From contig NZ_JACDXX010000013.1 of assembly GCF_020539525.1 (NCBI RefSeq), positions 62,001 to 126,000 of the forward strand: 64,000 bases of DNA, read 5' to 3'. This document shows positions 8,882 to 17,765 of this stretch, piece by piece; position 1 is the stretch's first letter, and each line of letters opens with the position of its first letter. The DNA comes from Pseudogemmobacter faecipullorum (GTDB lineage Bacteria > Pseudomonadota > Alphaproteobacteria > Rhodobacterales > Rhodobacteraceae). Position numbers and translations under genes: made by a program. Under the pieces are notes generated by a model. It did no database searches. It saw nothing but the letters and a program-made list of their open reading frames with translations, and was not told the DNA's origin.

Positions 8882-9412
8882 ATGCCTGCCGGACATAGCC
8901 ATGACCATCCCGCCGATTGCTTTGGCTGCAGCGAGCCTGCAGCGGCATTTCTCAGCCATGATCACGATCACTGCGCCCAGGGCGTGCTTGAACGGGCCGC
9001 GGCGCTGACCCGGGCCCAGGGCGCACGGCTGACCCCGGTGCGCCGCCGGGTGCTGGAAATCCTGCTGGAAGAACATCGGGCCATGGGGGCCTATGATGTG
9101 CTCAAACGCCTTGCTGAAGAGGGGTTCGGCAATCAGCCCCCCGTTGCCTATCGCGCCCTGGAATTTCTGGTGGAACAAGGGCTTGCCCATCGCATTCGTC
9201 GGTTGAACGCCTTTGCCGCCTGTATGCATCCGGGCGAGGCCCATGCCCCGGCCTTTCTGATCTGCAGCGGCTGCAACAGCGTGGCCGAGGCCCCGGCCGC
9301 GCCGGTGCGAGCGGCGCTCGATCAGGCGGCGGCTGCACTGGGCTTTGTCATCGAGCGTTCAACCGTTGAGGCGCTGGGGCGCTGCCCGGCCTGCCAGGAG
9401 CGCGCTGAATGA
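8882..9412 (+). CDS. zur: zinc uptake regulator Zur (Fur family)
   Basis: A 176-residue Fur-family repressor. It has the winged-helix region (LTPVRRRVLEILLEEHRAMGAYDVLKRL), the Zur-like VAYRALEFLVEQGLAHRI helix, and structural zinc cysteines in CSGCNS and CPAC. The N-terminus (residues 1-38) is unusually rich in His and Cys (HSHDH, CFGC, SHDHDHC), beyond a standard Zur. Identity as Zur rather than Fur is supported by its position as first gene of a zur-znuC-znuB operon divergent from znuA. The start at 8882 follows AAGGGG. It overlaps znuC by four bases. Confidence 0.93.
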   Translation: MPAGHSHDHPADCFGCSEPAAAFLSHDHDHCAQGVLERAAALTRAQGARLTPVRRRVLEILLEEHRAMGAYDVLKRLAEEGFGNQPPVAYRALEFLVEQGLAHRIRRLNAFAACMHPGEAHAPAFLICSGCNSVAEAPAAPVRAALDQAAAALGFVIERSTVEALGRCPACQERAE

Positions 9413-10236
9413 GCCGTGCCCCCCAGCCCGCGCCGCTGATCTCGGCGCAGAATATCTGCATCCGCTATGGCGGAACCGAGGTTTTGCACAATGTCTCTCT
9501 CGGGGTGCGTCCGGGCGAGATCGTGACCATCGTCGGGCCGAATGGCTCGGGAAAATCGACGCTTCTGCGGGCGCTCCTCGGCATTATCGCCCCGGCAGGT
9601 GGTGGCGTGACCCGCGCCCCGGGGCTGCGGATCGGCTATCTGCCGCAGCGTCTGAGCATTGATCCCTCAATGCCGATCACCCTGCGCCGGTTTCTGTCGC
9701 TGCCGCTGCGGGTCAGTGATCAGCGGGCCGGGGCGGCGCTGGCGCAGGTCGGCCTCGAGGGCAAAGGGGCGCTGCAGATGGCCGGGCTTTCGGGCGGTCA
9801 GATGCAGCGCGCTTTGCTGGCGCGGGCCTTGCTGTCCGATCCGCAGATCCTGATGCTGGATGAGCCGACCCAGGGCCTTGATCAGCCCGGCGAGGCGGAT
9901 TTCTACCGGCTGATCGAAGAGGTTCGCGCCCGCACCGGGCTTGCGGTGCTGATGGTCAGCCATGATCTGCATGTGGTTATGGCGGCCAGCGACCGGGTGA
10001 TCTGCCTTAATGGACATATCTGCTGCGAGGGCACGCCAGCCGTGGTCTCAACCGCGCCGGAATATCGGGCTCTGTTCGGCCCTGGCACGCGCGGCGCGCT
10101 CGCGCTCTACCGCCATGAGCATGATCATGATCACAGTGAACCCCATGACCATCACAGCCATGGGCATCACCCCCATGACCACGGGCCGGGCTGCAGCCAT
10201 AACGCGGCCCAGCCGAGCGGAAAGGCCGGAGAATGA
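9409..10236 (+). CDS. znuC: zinc ABC transporter ATP-binding protein ZnuC
   Basis: A 275-residue ABC ATPase with Walker A GPNGSGKST, signature LSGGQ, Walker B ILMLDEPT and the switch histidine in VSHD. It powers zinc import through ZnuB. The last 35 residues are a His-rich tail (HEHDHDH, HHSHGHHPHDHG), absent from most ABC ATPases but reported in some ZnuC proteins, and probably a zinc buffer or sensor. The start overlaps zur (ATGA) and the stop overlaps znuB (ATGATTGA), so all three are translationally coupled. Confidence 0.95.
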   Translation: MSRAPQPAPLISAQNICIRYGGTEVLHNVSLGVRPGEIVTIVGPNGSGKSTLLRALLGIIAPAGGGVTRAPGLRIGYLPQRLSIDPSMPITLRRFLSLPLRVSDQRAGAALAQVGLEGKGALQMAGLSGGQMQRALLARALLSDPQILMLDEPTQGLDQPGEADFYRLIEEVRARTGLAVLMVSHDLHVVMAASDRVICLNGHICCEGTPAVVSTAPEYRALFGPGTRGALALYRHEHDHDHSEPHDHHSHGHHPHDHGPGCSHNAAQPSGKAGE

Positions 10237-11021
10237 TTGATGATCTGGTAATGCGCGCCACTTTTGCAGGTGCCGGGCTTTCGCTGGCCACCGGGCCTTT
10301 GGGCGCTTTCGTGGTCTGGCGGCGCATGGCCTATTTCGGCGATGCCACGGCCCATGCGGCGATCCTTGGCGTGGCGCTGGCGCTGGCGCTGGATCTGCCG
10401 ATCACCCTTGGCACGCTCGTCGTGGCGCTGGCCATGGCCCTGACCGTGGCCGGCCTCGCCTCGCGCGGCTGGGGCATGGATACGACGCTGGGCGTCTTGT
10501 CGCATTCGGCGCTGGCCTTTGGCCTTGTGGCGGTCAGCTGGTTTCCGGGCGTGCGCACGGATCTTTCTGCCTGGCTGTTTGGCGATATCCTGACCGTCGG
10601 GCAGAACGATCTCTGGCTGATCTGGGGCGGCGCGGCTCTGGTTGCGGCTTTGCTGATCTGGCGCTGGCAGGCTTTGCTGACCGCGACCCTGAACGAAGAG
10701 CTGGCCCATGCCTCGGGCATTTCGCCCGCGCGTGAGCGGCTGGTGCTGGTGGTGGCACTTGCCGTGGTGGTCGCCGTGGCGCTGAAAGTGGTGGGCGCGC
10801 TGCTGATCGCGGCGATGCTGATCATCCCGGCCGCCTCTGCGCGCTGGCTGAGCCGCAGCCCCGAAAGCATGGCCCTGCTGGCGGTTGCGATCGGCATGGT
10901 GGCAACCGCGCTCGGGCTGCAGCTCTCGCTCTGGCAGGATACGCCGGCCGGCCCTTCGATCATCGTCGCGGCAGCCGGGTTGTTCGCGCTCTGCGGCCTT
11001 GCCTCCCGGCTGCGCGGCTGA
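10233..11021 (+). CDS. znuB: zinc ABC transporter permease ZnuB
   Basis: A 262-residue ABC-3 family permease with about eight membrane helices and the conserved GDATAHAAILGVALALAL segment near residue 37, where the coupling helix meets ZnuC. It forms the inner-membrane channel for zinc. It is the last gene of zur-znuC-znuB. The start overlaps the znuC stop by four bases. An imperfect hairpin (about 11030-11063) follows. Confidence 0.95.
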   Translation: MIDDLVMRATFAGAGLSLATGPLGAFVVWRRMAYFGDATAHAAILGVALALALDLPITLGTLVVALAMALTVAGLASRGWGMDTTLGVLSHSALAFGLVAVSWFPGVRTDLSAWLFGDILTVGQNDLWLIWGGAALVAALLIWRWQALLTATLNEELAHASGISPARERLVLVVALAVVVAVALKVVGALLIAAMLIIPAASARWLSRSPESMALLAVAIGMVATALGLQLSLWQDTPAGPSIIVAAAGLFALCGLASRLRG

Positions 11022-11184
11022 GGCCTGACAGGGAGAGAGGTGCCGCCTGCACCTCCCTCTCTGCAGCCGGTTCCGGCACAGCGCGACGAATGTCGTTTTA
11101 GGCCGCATCTGGTCGCGCAGATCGGCTCGGCCGCGCCTGGCTCTGGCAGAAAGGAGGCATCTTTTTTCGCCGCGGAGCCATTCG

Positions 11185-13686
11185 ATGAAAACCCATGTCA
11201 AAGCCCTCGTGGTCGGCGGCGGTGCCGTTGGCACCTCGATCGCCTATCATCTGCAGAAAGCCGGATGGGAGACGATGCTGGTCGAGCGCGACGAGCTGAC
11301 CTCTGGCTCGACCTGGCATGCGGCGGGGCTGCTGCCTTTGTTCAATATGTCCTATGCGACCACGCATATTCATAAATATTCGGTCGATTTCTATAAAACC
11401 CTTGAGGCCGAGACCGGGCTGAACGCGGGCTTCTCGATCTGTGGCAACCTGCGGATGGCGCAGACCCAGGACCGCATGGACGAATATATGCTCTATTCCT
11501 CGGTGGCCGAGACCGCCGGGGTCTATCATGAGTTTCTGACGCCAGCTCAGATTGCCGAGCGCTGGCCGCTGGTCCGGACCGATGACCTGAAAGGCGCGCT
11601 CTTCCACCCGCAGGACGGCTATATCAACCCCGCCGATGTGACCCAGGCCATGGCCAAGGGCGCGCGTCAGCTGGGCGTGGTGATCGAGCGCAAGATTCAG
11701 GTCGATGGCTATCGCTGGACCGGCTCGGAATGGATCGTCTCGGTCACCCGCATGGTCGAGCAGGGCGGCAATCTGGTGCCCTCGGAGGAGAAATACGAGA
11801 TCCATGCCGAACATGTGGTCACTGCCACCGGCAATCATGCACAGCGCACCGCGAAACTCCTCGGCATCAAAATCCCGGCGATCCCGGTCGAGCATCAGTA
11901 TATCGTCACCGAGCCGGATCCGGCGCTGGTGGCCTACCGCAAGGCCGGTCATGCTGAACATCCGGTGCTGCGCGATGCCGATGCCAAATGGTATGCCCGC
12001 GAGGAGCGCGGCGGCTGGATCCTTGGCCCCTATGAACTGAACGCCCCGGCGCGTTTCCAATATGGCGTGCCCGACAGCTTCCGCGCCGATCTCTTCCCGC
12101 TCGATCTCGAGCGGATCGAGGCGGAATATATGTCGATGATCCACCGCATTCCCTCCTCAGAGGTGGCGGGGCTGAAGGATGATTTCAACGGCCCGATCTG
12201 CTATACGCCCGATGGCAATCCGCTGGTCGGCCCGGCACCGGGTCTGCGCAATATGTGGCTGGCCGAGGGCTTCTCTTTCGGCATCACCGCGGCGGGAGGC
12301 ACCGGCTATTACCTCGCGCAGATGATGGTGGCGGGTGAGGCCGAGATCGATATGGCCTCGCTTGACCCCAAGCGCTACGGCGGCTGGATGACCACCGAAT
12401 ATGCGGTGAAAAAGAATGAGGAATGCTATGAGCATGTCTTCATCCTGCACCATCCCGATGAAGAGCGCGAAGCGGCACGGCCTTTGCGCACCGCCCCCGC
12501 CTATGACCGCCAGATCGCGCTTGGCGCGCAGATGGGCCAGGTCAATGGCTGGGAGCGGCCGAATTACTACGGCGAAGTGGGTGCACCCGCCGATTTCGAC
12601 CATAATTCCCGCAGCTTCCGTCGCGGCGCCTGGTGGCAATATGCCGAAGCCGAGGCGAAAGCCGTACGCGAGACCTGTGGCATCATCGATGCCTCGGCCT
12701 TTACCAAACATCTGGTGCGTGGCCCGGGCGCGACCGCGTTCCTCGACCATTTCACCTGCAATAAGCTGCCGAAAACCGGCCGTATCAACCTGACCTATGC
12801 CTTGACCGAGGCCGGAACGACGCGCACCGAATATACCATCGTGCGGCTGTCCGAGGATGAATATTACCTGATCTCGGCCGGGGCCTGGACCGCCTATGAC
12901 TATGATTTCCTGAAGAAAGCCTCTGAGGACTTCATCGCCGCAGGGGGTGGCACTATCGAGATCCATGACGTGACCACTCAATGGGGCGTCTATGCGCTGG
13001 CCGGTCCGGCGGCGCGGGCCATTCTGGCCGGGCTGATCCGCGACGCCGAGCCGGAAAGCGCTTTGTCCAATAAGCGCTTCCCCTGGCTGTCGTGCCGCGA
13101 GATTGAGCTTGGCATGTGCCCGGTGCGCGCGATCCGCGTCGCCTATACCGGCGAACTGGGCTGGGAGCTGCATTACCCGATCGAATTTGGCCGCTATCTC
13201 TGGGATCTCTTGCTGAAAGAAGGCGCGAAACACGGGCTGAAGCCGGTCGGCGCGCGGGCACAGAACTGGCTGCGCCAGGAAAAGAGCTACCGCGCCTTTG
13301 GCACCGAACTGGGCCGCGATGCGACACCGCTCGAGGCCGGGCTCGACCGCTTTGTCGATCTGGAGAAAGACTTCCGCGGCAAGGCGAAGATGCTCGAAAC
13401 CGGTATCCGCTCAAAATGCGTCACCCTGCTGATCGACGGGCCTTCGGATACCGATCCCTGGGGCAAGGAGGCCCTGTTGCTGAACGGCGAAAAGGTCGGG
13501 CGCCTGACCTCGGGCGGCTGGTCGGTGGTCTTCGGCAAGCAGATCGGCATGGGCTATGTCCGCCCCGATCTGGCAGAGGTCGGCACCAGGCTGAAGGTGA
13601 AGATGCTCTTGCAGGAATGGGATGCGGTGGTGGTCGAGGACAGCCCGCATGACCCCGAGAATGCGCGGATCCGGATCAACGGCTGA
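11185..13686 (+). CDS. FAD-dependent dimethylglycine/sarcosine dehydrogenase-like protein with GcvT domain
   Basis: An 833-residue fusion. Residues 1-400 are a DAO-type FAD domain with the dinucleotide motif VVGGGAVGTSIAYHL and STWHAAGLLP, in which the histidine corresponds to the residue that covalently binds FAD in dimethylglycine dehydrogenase. A FAO_M linker follows, then a C-terminal aminomethyltransferase (GcvT) domain from about residue 430, which in relatives passes the released formaldehyde to tetrahydrofolate. Likely reaction: oxidative N-demethylation of dimethylglycine, sarcosine or a similar methylated amine. The exact substrate is not decidable here. It is transcribed alone; no folate or betaine genes lie beside it. 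Confidence 0.85.
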   Translation: MKTHVKALVVGGGAVGTSIAYHLQKAGWETMLVERDELTSGSTWHAAGLLPLFNMSYATTHIHKYSVDFYKTLEAETGLNAGFSICGNLRMAQTQDRMDEYMLYSSVAETAGVYHEFLTPAQIAERWPLVRTDDLKGALFHPQDGYINPADVTQAMAKGARQLGVVIERKIQVDGYRWTGSEWIVSVTRMVEQGGNLVPSEEKYEIHAEHVVTATGNHAQRTAKLLGIKIPAIPVEHQYIVTEPDPALVAYRKAGHAEHPVLRDADAKWYAREERGGWILGPYELNAPARFQYGVPDSFRADLFPLDLERIEAEYMSMIHRIPSSEVAGLKDDFNGPICYTPDGNPLVGPAPGLRNMWLAEGFSFGITAAGGTGYYLAQMMVAGEAEIDMASLDPKRYGGWMTTEYAVKKNEECYEHVFILHHPDEEREAARPLRTAPAYDRQIALGAQMGQVNGWERPNYYGEVGAPADFDHNSRSFRRGAWWQYAEAEAKAVRETCGIIDASAFTKHLVRGPGATAFLDHFTCNKLPKTGRINLTYALTEAGTTRTEYTIVRLSEDEYYLISAGAWTAYDYDFLKKASEDFIAAGGGTIEIHDVTTQWGVYALAGPAARAILAGLIRDAEPESALSNKRFPWLSCREIELGMCPVRAIRVAYTGELGWELHYPIEFGRYLWDLLLKEGAKHGLKPVGARAQNWLRQEKSYRAFGTELGRDATPLEAGLDRFVDLEKDFRGKAKMLETGIRSKCVTLLIDGPSDTDPWGKEALLLNGEKVGRLTSGGWSVVFGKQIGMGYVRPDLAEVGTRLKVKMLLQEWDAVVVEDSPHDPENARIRING

Positions 13687-13691
13687 AAGCT

Positions 13692-13736
13692 GGGGGCGCT
13701 GCCCCCACACCCCCGGGATATTGAGAGACAGATGAA
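13692..13736 (+). repeat. intergenic hairpin repeat element, copy 1
   Basis: A small GGGGGC/GCCCCC hairpin followed by ACACCCCCGGGATATTGAG and AGACAGATGAA, just after the dehydrogenase stop. The same arrangement occurs on the minus strand at 21204-21252. Similar elements are scattered in Rhodobacteraceae intergenic regions. Confidence 0.6.
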
Positions 13737-13741
13737 TGAGG

Positions 13742-13770
13742 AAGGCCGGCTCCCAAGGGGGCCGGCCTTT
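13742..13770. terminator. terminator between convergent genes
   Basis: Stem AAGGCCGGC / GCCGGCCTT with a short T tract on the plus side, between the dehydrogenase gene and the minus-strand lysozyme gene. Confidence 0.6.
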
Positions 13771-13843
13771 CAGCCTTTGCATCTGTTCATGGATATCCCG
13801 GGGTCCGGTGCGGCGCGCCAGGCTTTCTGGCCCCGGCCTGTCT

Positions 13844-14656
13844 TTATGGCGCGCGGGCGGCGAGCCAGGCCTGCCACTGGGCGGGCGAGCCCTCATAAAC
13901 ATTGATATCGACCTGGCCCGCGATCCCCGGGATCAGCCCGGTTGAGGTATATTGCCAGAACAGCCAGTGCTGACCGGCGTAGAGATCCTGGGGATGTTTC
14001 GCCACGGCGCGCAGCCAAAAATCAGCGCCCTGGACCTTCCACATCTGATTATCCTCAAAGAAATCGATCGAGGTATAGAGTATGGGCTTCTGGCCATAAT
14101 GCCGGGTCAGCATGTCAATAAAGATCCGGGCATCCTCGCGGATCACCTCGGGCGCGCGGCGGATGGTGCAGGTCGGCGAGAAGGGGGTCCATTCCATATC
14201 GAGAACCGGCGGCAGCCCGCCTTTGACTTTCGGAACATGCTGAATGAACCAGCGCGCCTGTTCGGCAGCCGGGCGGCAATGATAGTAGAAATGATAGGCG
14301 CCGCGACGGATGCCGGCGCGGCCGGCACCGCGCCAGTGGTCCTCAAACATCGGATCAACCCGGTCGCCGCCCTCGGTGGCTTTGATGAAGGCGAAATTCA
14401 CCCCATTGGCCCGGGCGGTCGGCCAGTCGACGGCGGTCTGGTAGCGCGCCACATCAATGCCATGCACCGCATAGCTCTGCGGTGGCTTGCCGCCCCAGCT
14501 GTCGATGGGTCGGGCATCGCCGAAATTGGCGCTTGTCACGGTATCTGAGGCAAGCGCGACGGGCGCGCGGGCATCGGGTTTCTGGCGTGGGGGCGCAGAG
14601 CCGCCGCAGGCGGCGAGCGTCAGGCTGAGGGCGAGGCAGGAGAATATGCGGATCAT
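13844..14656 (-). CDS. GH25 (lysozyme M1/Cpl-1-like) family lipoprotein
   Basis: A 270-residue secreted protein. Residues 1-16 are a lipoprotein signal ending in LAAC. The rest is a glycoside hydrolase 25 domain: HGIDVARYQ (first catalytic aspartate), FAFIKATEGG, RGAYHFYYH and PVLDMEW (catalytic Asp/Glu pair). Such enzymes cleave peptidoglycan between MurNAc and GlcNAc; here it would act from the outer or inner membrane on the periplasmic wall. The start at 14656 gives a proper signal peptide; a start at 14692 is also possible. It is not near phage genes, so a cell-wall housekeeping role is more likely than lysis. Confidence 0.85.
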   Translation of the reverse strand: MIRIFSCLALSLTLAACGGSAPPRQKPDARAPVALASDTVTSANFGDARPIDSWGGKPPQSYAVHGIDVARYQTAVDWPTARANGVNFAFIKATEGGDRVDPMFEDHWRGAGRAGIRRGAYHFYYHCRPAAEQARWFIQHVPKVKGGLPPVLDMEWTPFSPTCTIRRAPEVIREDARIFIDMLTRHYGQKPILYTSIDFFEDNQMWKVQGADFWLRAVAKHPQDLYAGQHWLFWQYTSTGLIPGIAGQVDINVYEGSPAQWQAWLAARAP

Positions 14657-14730
14657 GCGCCAGAGACTGGCTGAGCCTGAGGCGATTGTCACCTGGCTAT
14701 CAGCACTCTGCTCTGCGCCCGGGCCCGGCC

Positions 14731-15804
14731 TCAGGCAAAGCGCGCAGGCGAAAGCCGGGCTGCCAGGTCGGTGCTAAGCTGCAGTTCCCGGCCAAGCAGC
14801 AGATCGGCGGCCAGCTGGCTGGCGGCGGGGCAGGTCTGAAAGCCATAGCCGCCCTGTCCTGCCAGCCAGAAGAAATCGGGCTGGCCGGGGGCGAAACCGA
14901 TCACCGGCACCCGGTCGGGGGCGAAGGTGCGCAATCCGGCCCAGCTGGCCAGCAGCCGGGTGACCGGCTGGCTCACCGCGGCCTCATAACGTGCCAGCCC
15001 CTCGGCCAGCACCATATCATCGGCCCAGGCATCATGCGGCGCATCGACCGGATCCTCCTCGGCCGGAGACACGATCAGCGCCCCGGCATCGGGCTTCATA
15101 TACCAGCTCTCGCCCGGGCCGAACAGCATCGGCCAGCGCGAGACATCCAGACCGGCAGGGGCGGCGATGCGCGCCATCGAACGGCGCAGCGGCGCAAAGC
15201 CGGGGGAGGGCACACCTGCCATGGAAGCGATCTGATCGGCCCAGGCCCCGGCGGCATTGATCACGATACGGCCCTCGGCTGCGCCACCCGGCCAGCGGAT
15301 CTGCCAGCCGCCGGGAATGCGGCGGATCTGACCGACCCGGGCGCGGGTGGTGAAAACGGCACCCTGCTGGCGCGCTTGCCGGGCGAACCCCTGCAGCAGC
15401 AGATCGGTATCAATATCTTCGGCATGGCTGGAAAAAGCGGCATAATGCAGCTGATCCTCGCGCAGGATCGGGATCATCGCCCGCGCCTCGGCGGGGGTGA
15501 TCTGATCAAAGCCCATGGCCGCCAGATCGGCAAAGAAGCTGTCGCGCGCCTGTTCCGGTGCGATCATCAGCAGCCCGCGCGGCGAAAGGGTGCCGCTTTC
15601 CCGGAACCAGTCCTCGGAGGCAAGGCTGAGCCCGACCACCGCCGCAGCGCCATAGCGCGGCTCGTAGAGGGCGGCTGAGCGGCCCGAGGCGTGATGCGCC
15701 AGATGATCCTCGGCCTCGAGAAGCTGCAGGCTGCCATGCGGGGCCAGCCGTGCCGCCAGCGATACCCCGGCAATTCCGCCGCCGATGATCAGAAAATCCT
15801 GCAT
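14731..15804 (-). CDS. FAD-dependent amino-acid oxidoreductase (DAO family)
   Basis: A 357-residue flavoprotein with the N-terminal FAD motif FLIIGGGIAGVSLAARL, an HHASGRSAAL segment, and the C-terminal WAGLRTFAPDRVPVIGFAPG typical of glycine/D-amino-acid oxidases and D-arginine dehydrogenase-like enzymes. It is predicted to oxidise an amino acid or imino compound; the substrate is unknown. No membrane segment. It lies 75 bases upstream of the lysozyme gene on the same strand and may share its transcript. It is divergent from ccrA. Confidence 0.8.
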   Translation of the reverse strand: MQDFLIIGGGIAGVSLAARLAPHGSLQLLEAEDHLAHHASGRSAALYEPRYGAAAVVGLSLASEDWFRESGTLSPRGLLMIAPEQARDSFFADLAAMGFDQITPAEARAMIPILREDQLHYAAFSSHAEDIDTDLLLQGFARQARQQGAVFTTRARVGQIRRIPGGWQIRWPGGAAEGRIVINAAGAWADQIASMAGVPSPGFAPLRRSMARIAAPAGLDVSRWPMLFGPGESWYMKPDAGALIVSPAEEDPVDAPHDAWADDMVLAEGLARYEAAVSQPVTRLLASWAGLRTFAPDRVPVIGFAPGQPDFFWLAGQGGYGFQTCPAASQLAADLLLGRELQLSTDLAARLSPARFA

Positions 15805-15961
15805 TTCTCGCCCCCTGCCATCCGGTGCTCTGGCCGGATTTTATCCCTGTCTGACAGATCACCCTGGCTGCCAGCGCGCAAGTCATTGCCTTTGCTCAGC
15901 CTTCCTGTCGCTGTTCATGCTGCGATGCGGCGGACATAAAGTTACCCAAAATAGCATATTT

Positions 15962-15975
15962 AATATTGCAATATT
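15962..15975. promoter_or_regulatory. palindrome AATATTGCAATATT upstream of ccrA
   Basis: A perfect 14-bp palindrome 87 bases before the ccrA start, in an AT-rich island. The ATTGCAAT core recalls the TTTGCAAA-type sites of ScfR regulators (PccR, RamB) that control acyl-CoA assimilation in related bacteria. Operator role is inferred. Confidence 0.45.
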
Positions 15976-16061
15976 TCCCTCTCGATTTAAGTTCTGCTGC
16001 AGGCGCATCGATTCTGCGGTGCGGAAACATCTTCAGACACGCCCCTCCCGGAGAATGGCCG

Positions 16062-17354
16062 ATGGCACTGGATACGCAGGCGAAAATCATGAGCTACGAC
16101 GCCCCGATCAAAGATCTCTATGAGATTGGTGAAATGCCGCCGCTGGGCCATGTTCCGGCGAAAATGTACGCCTGGGCGATCCGGCGTGAGCGCCATGGCG
16201 AGCCCGAACAGGCACAGCAGCTCGAGGTGGTCGACACCTGGAAGCTCGACAGCAATGAAGTGCTGGTCATGGTGATGGCGGCGGGCGTCAATTATAACGG
16301 CGTCTGGGCCGGGCTTGGCGTGCCGATCTCGCCGTTTGACGTGCATAAGCAGGAGTATCACATCGCGGGTTCGGATGCCTCGGGCATCGTCTGGGCGGTG
16401 GGGTCTAATGTCAAACGCTGGAAAGTCGGTGATGAGGTGGTGATCCACTGCAATCAGGACGATGGCGATGACGAGGAATGCAATGGCGGCGATCCGATGT
16501 TTTCGCCCAGCCAGCGCATCTGGGGCTATGAGACCCATGACGGCTCGTTCTCGCAGTTCACCAAGGTGCAGGCCCAGCAGCTGATGCCGCGCCCGAAGCA
16601 TCTGACCTGGGAGGAAAGCGCCTGCTATACGCTGACGCTGGCCACCGCCTACCGTATGCTCTTCGGCCATGAGCCGCATGATCTGAAACCGGGGCAGAAT
16701 GTGCTGGTCTGGGGCGCGAGCGGCGGCCTTGGCTCCTATGCGATCCAGCTGATCAATACCGCAGGCGCCAATGCGATCGGTGTGATCTCGGATGAGAGTA
16801 AGCGCGATTTCGTCATGGGGCTGGGCGCCAAAGGCGTGATCAACCGCAATGATTTCAAATGCTGGGGCCAGCTCCCTAAGGTGAATTCCGAGGAATATAA
16901 CAGCTGGCTGAAAGAGGCGCGCAAATTCGGCAAGGCGATCTGGGACATCACCGGCAAGGGCGTCAATGTCGATATGGTGTTTGAGCATCCCGGTGAGCAG
17001 ACCTTCCCGGTCTCGTCGCTGGTGTGCAAAAAAGGCGGCATGGTGGTGATCTGCGCCGGCACCTCGGGGTTCAACTGCACCTTTGACGTGCGCTATATGT
17101 GGATGCATCAGAAGCGCCTGCAGGGCAGCCATTTCGCCCATCTCAAACAGGCGGCGGCAGCCAATAAGCTGATGTGCGAGCGTCGCCTTGACCCCTGCAT
17201 GTCCGAGGTCTTCCCCTGGGCCGAGATCCCGCGCGCCCATACGCTTATGCTGAAAAACCAGCATAAGCCGGGCAATATGGCGGTGCTGGTGCAGGCACCG
17301 CATACGGGCCTGCGCACCTTTGAGGACACGCTTGAGGCCAGCCGCAAGGCCTGA
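16062..17354 (+). CDS. ccrA: crotonyl-CoA carboxylase/reductase
   Basis: A 430-residue medium-chain dehydrogenase/reductase. It catalyses NADPH-dependent reductive carboxylation of crotonyl-CoA to ethylmalonyl-CoA, the key step of the ethylmalonyl-CoA pathway for acetate and C1 assimilation. Seen: GroES-like N-terminus (AAGVNYNGVWAGLG), the Ccr-specific HCNQDDGDDEECNGGDPM insert, nucleotide motif VWGASGGLGSYAIQL, and FEHPGEQTFPVS. These separate it from ordinary quinone reductases. The ATG at 16062 follows GGAGAATGGCC. It stands alone between the divergent oxidoreductase and its own terminator. Confidence 0.96.
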   Translation: MALDTQAKIMSYDAPIKDLYEIGEMPPLGHVPAKMYAWAIRRERHGEPEQAQQLEVVDTWKLDSNEVLVMVMAAGVNYNGVWAGLGVPISPFDVHKQEYHIAGSDASGIVWAVGSNVKRWKVGDEVVIHCNQDDGDDEECNGGDPMFSPSQRIWGYETHDGSFSQFTKVQAQQLMPRPKHLTWEESACYTLTLATAYRMLFGHEPHDLKPGQNVLVWGASGGLGSYAIQLINTAGANAIGVISDESKRDFVMGLGAKGVINRNDFKCWGQLPKVNSEEYNSWLKEARKFGKAIWDITGKGVNVDMVFEHPGEQTFPVSSLVCKKGGMVVICAGTSGFNCTFDVRYMWMHQKRLQGSHFAHLKQAAAANKLMCERRLDPCMSEVFPWAEIPRAHTLMLKNQHKPGNMAVLVQAPHTGLRTFEDTLEASRKA

Positions 17355-17379
17355 GTTCTTTTCCCTGTCGGAGCCTTCA

Positions 17380-17411
17380 CGCCGCATCCCCGCGATGCGG
17401 CGTTTCTTTTT
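17380..17411 (+). terminator. Rho-independent terminator of ccrA
   Basis: Perfect 9-bp stem CGCCGCATC / GATGCGGCG followed by TTTCTTTTT. Confidence 0.9.
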
Positions 17412-17509
17412 GCGCGACAGCGCCCAGGGATTGTCGCCCTGTGGACGGATAGGCCGGGGCAGGGCGCGGGTGTTAGCTCAGATCAGACGGGCGATCACCG
17501 GAGGTGGGT

Positions 17510-17692
17510 ATGAGTGAGGCTGTGCGACGGCATGCCTGGGTGTTCCAGGTGCTGCGGGACCTGCAGGATTATGCGCTGGCCAATGATCTGCCCGGGCTGG
17601 CAGAGAAAGCACAAGAGGCTCTGGACGTGGCGCGGGCCGAGATGGACGGCGGCTCTGCACCGCCCGACGAGGATAAGGGCTTCAGGCACTGA
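17510..17692 (+). CDS. small hypothetical protein (60 residues)
   Basis: A 60-residue, mostly helical, acidic protein beginning MSEAVRRHAWVFQVL. The ATG at 17510 is preceded by ACCGGAGGTGGGT, a strong ribosome site, and codon usage fits the neighbours. No family is recognised. It sits 73 bases upstream of the helicase gene and is probably co-transcribed with it, which is the only clue to function. Confidence 0.6.
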   Translation: MSEAVRRHAWVFQVLRDLQDYALANDLPGLAEKAQEALDVARAEMDGGSAPPDEDKGFRH

Positions 17693-17765
17693 AACCGGAT
17701 CGCGGCAGGCTTTGGCCCGGGCGCGGCCTCTGGTCCTTCGCCACCGGGCAGGATAGTCTCGCGCC

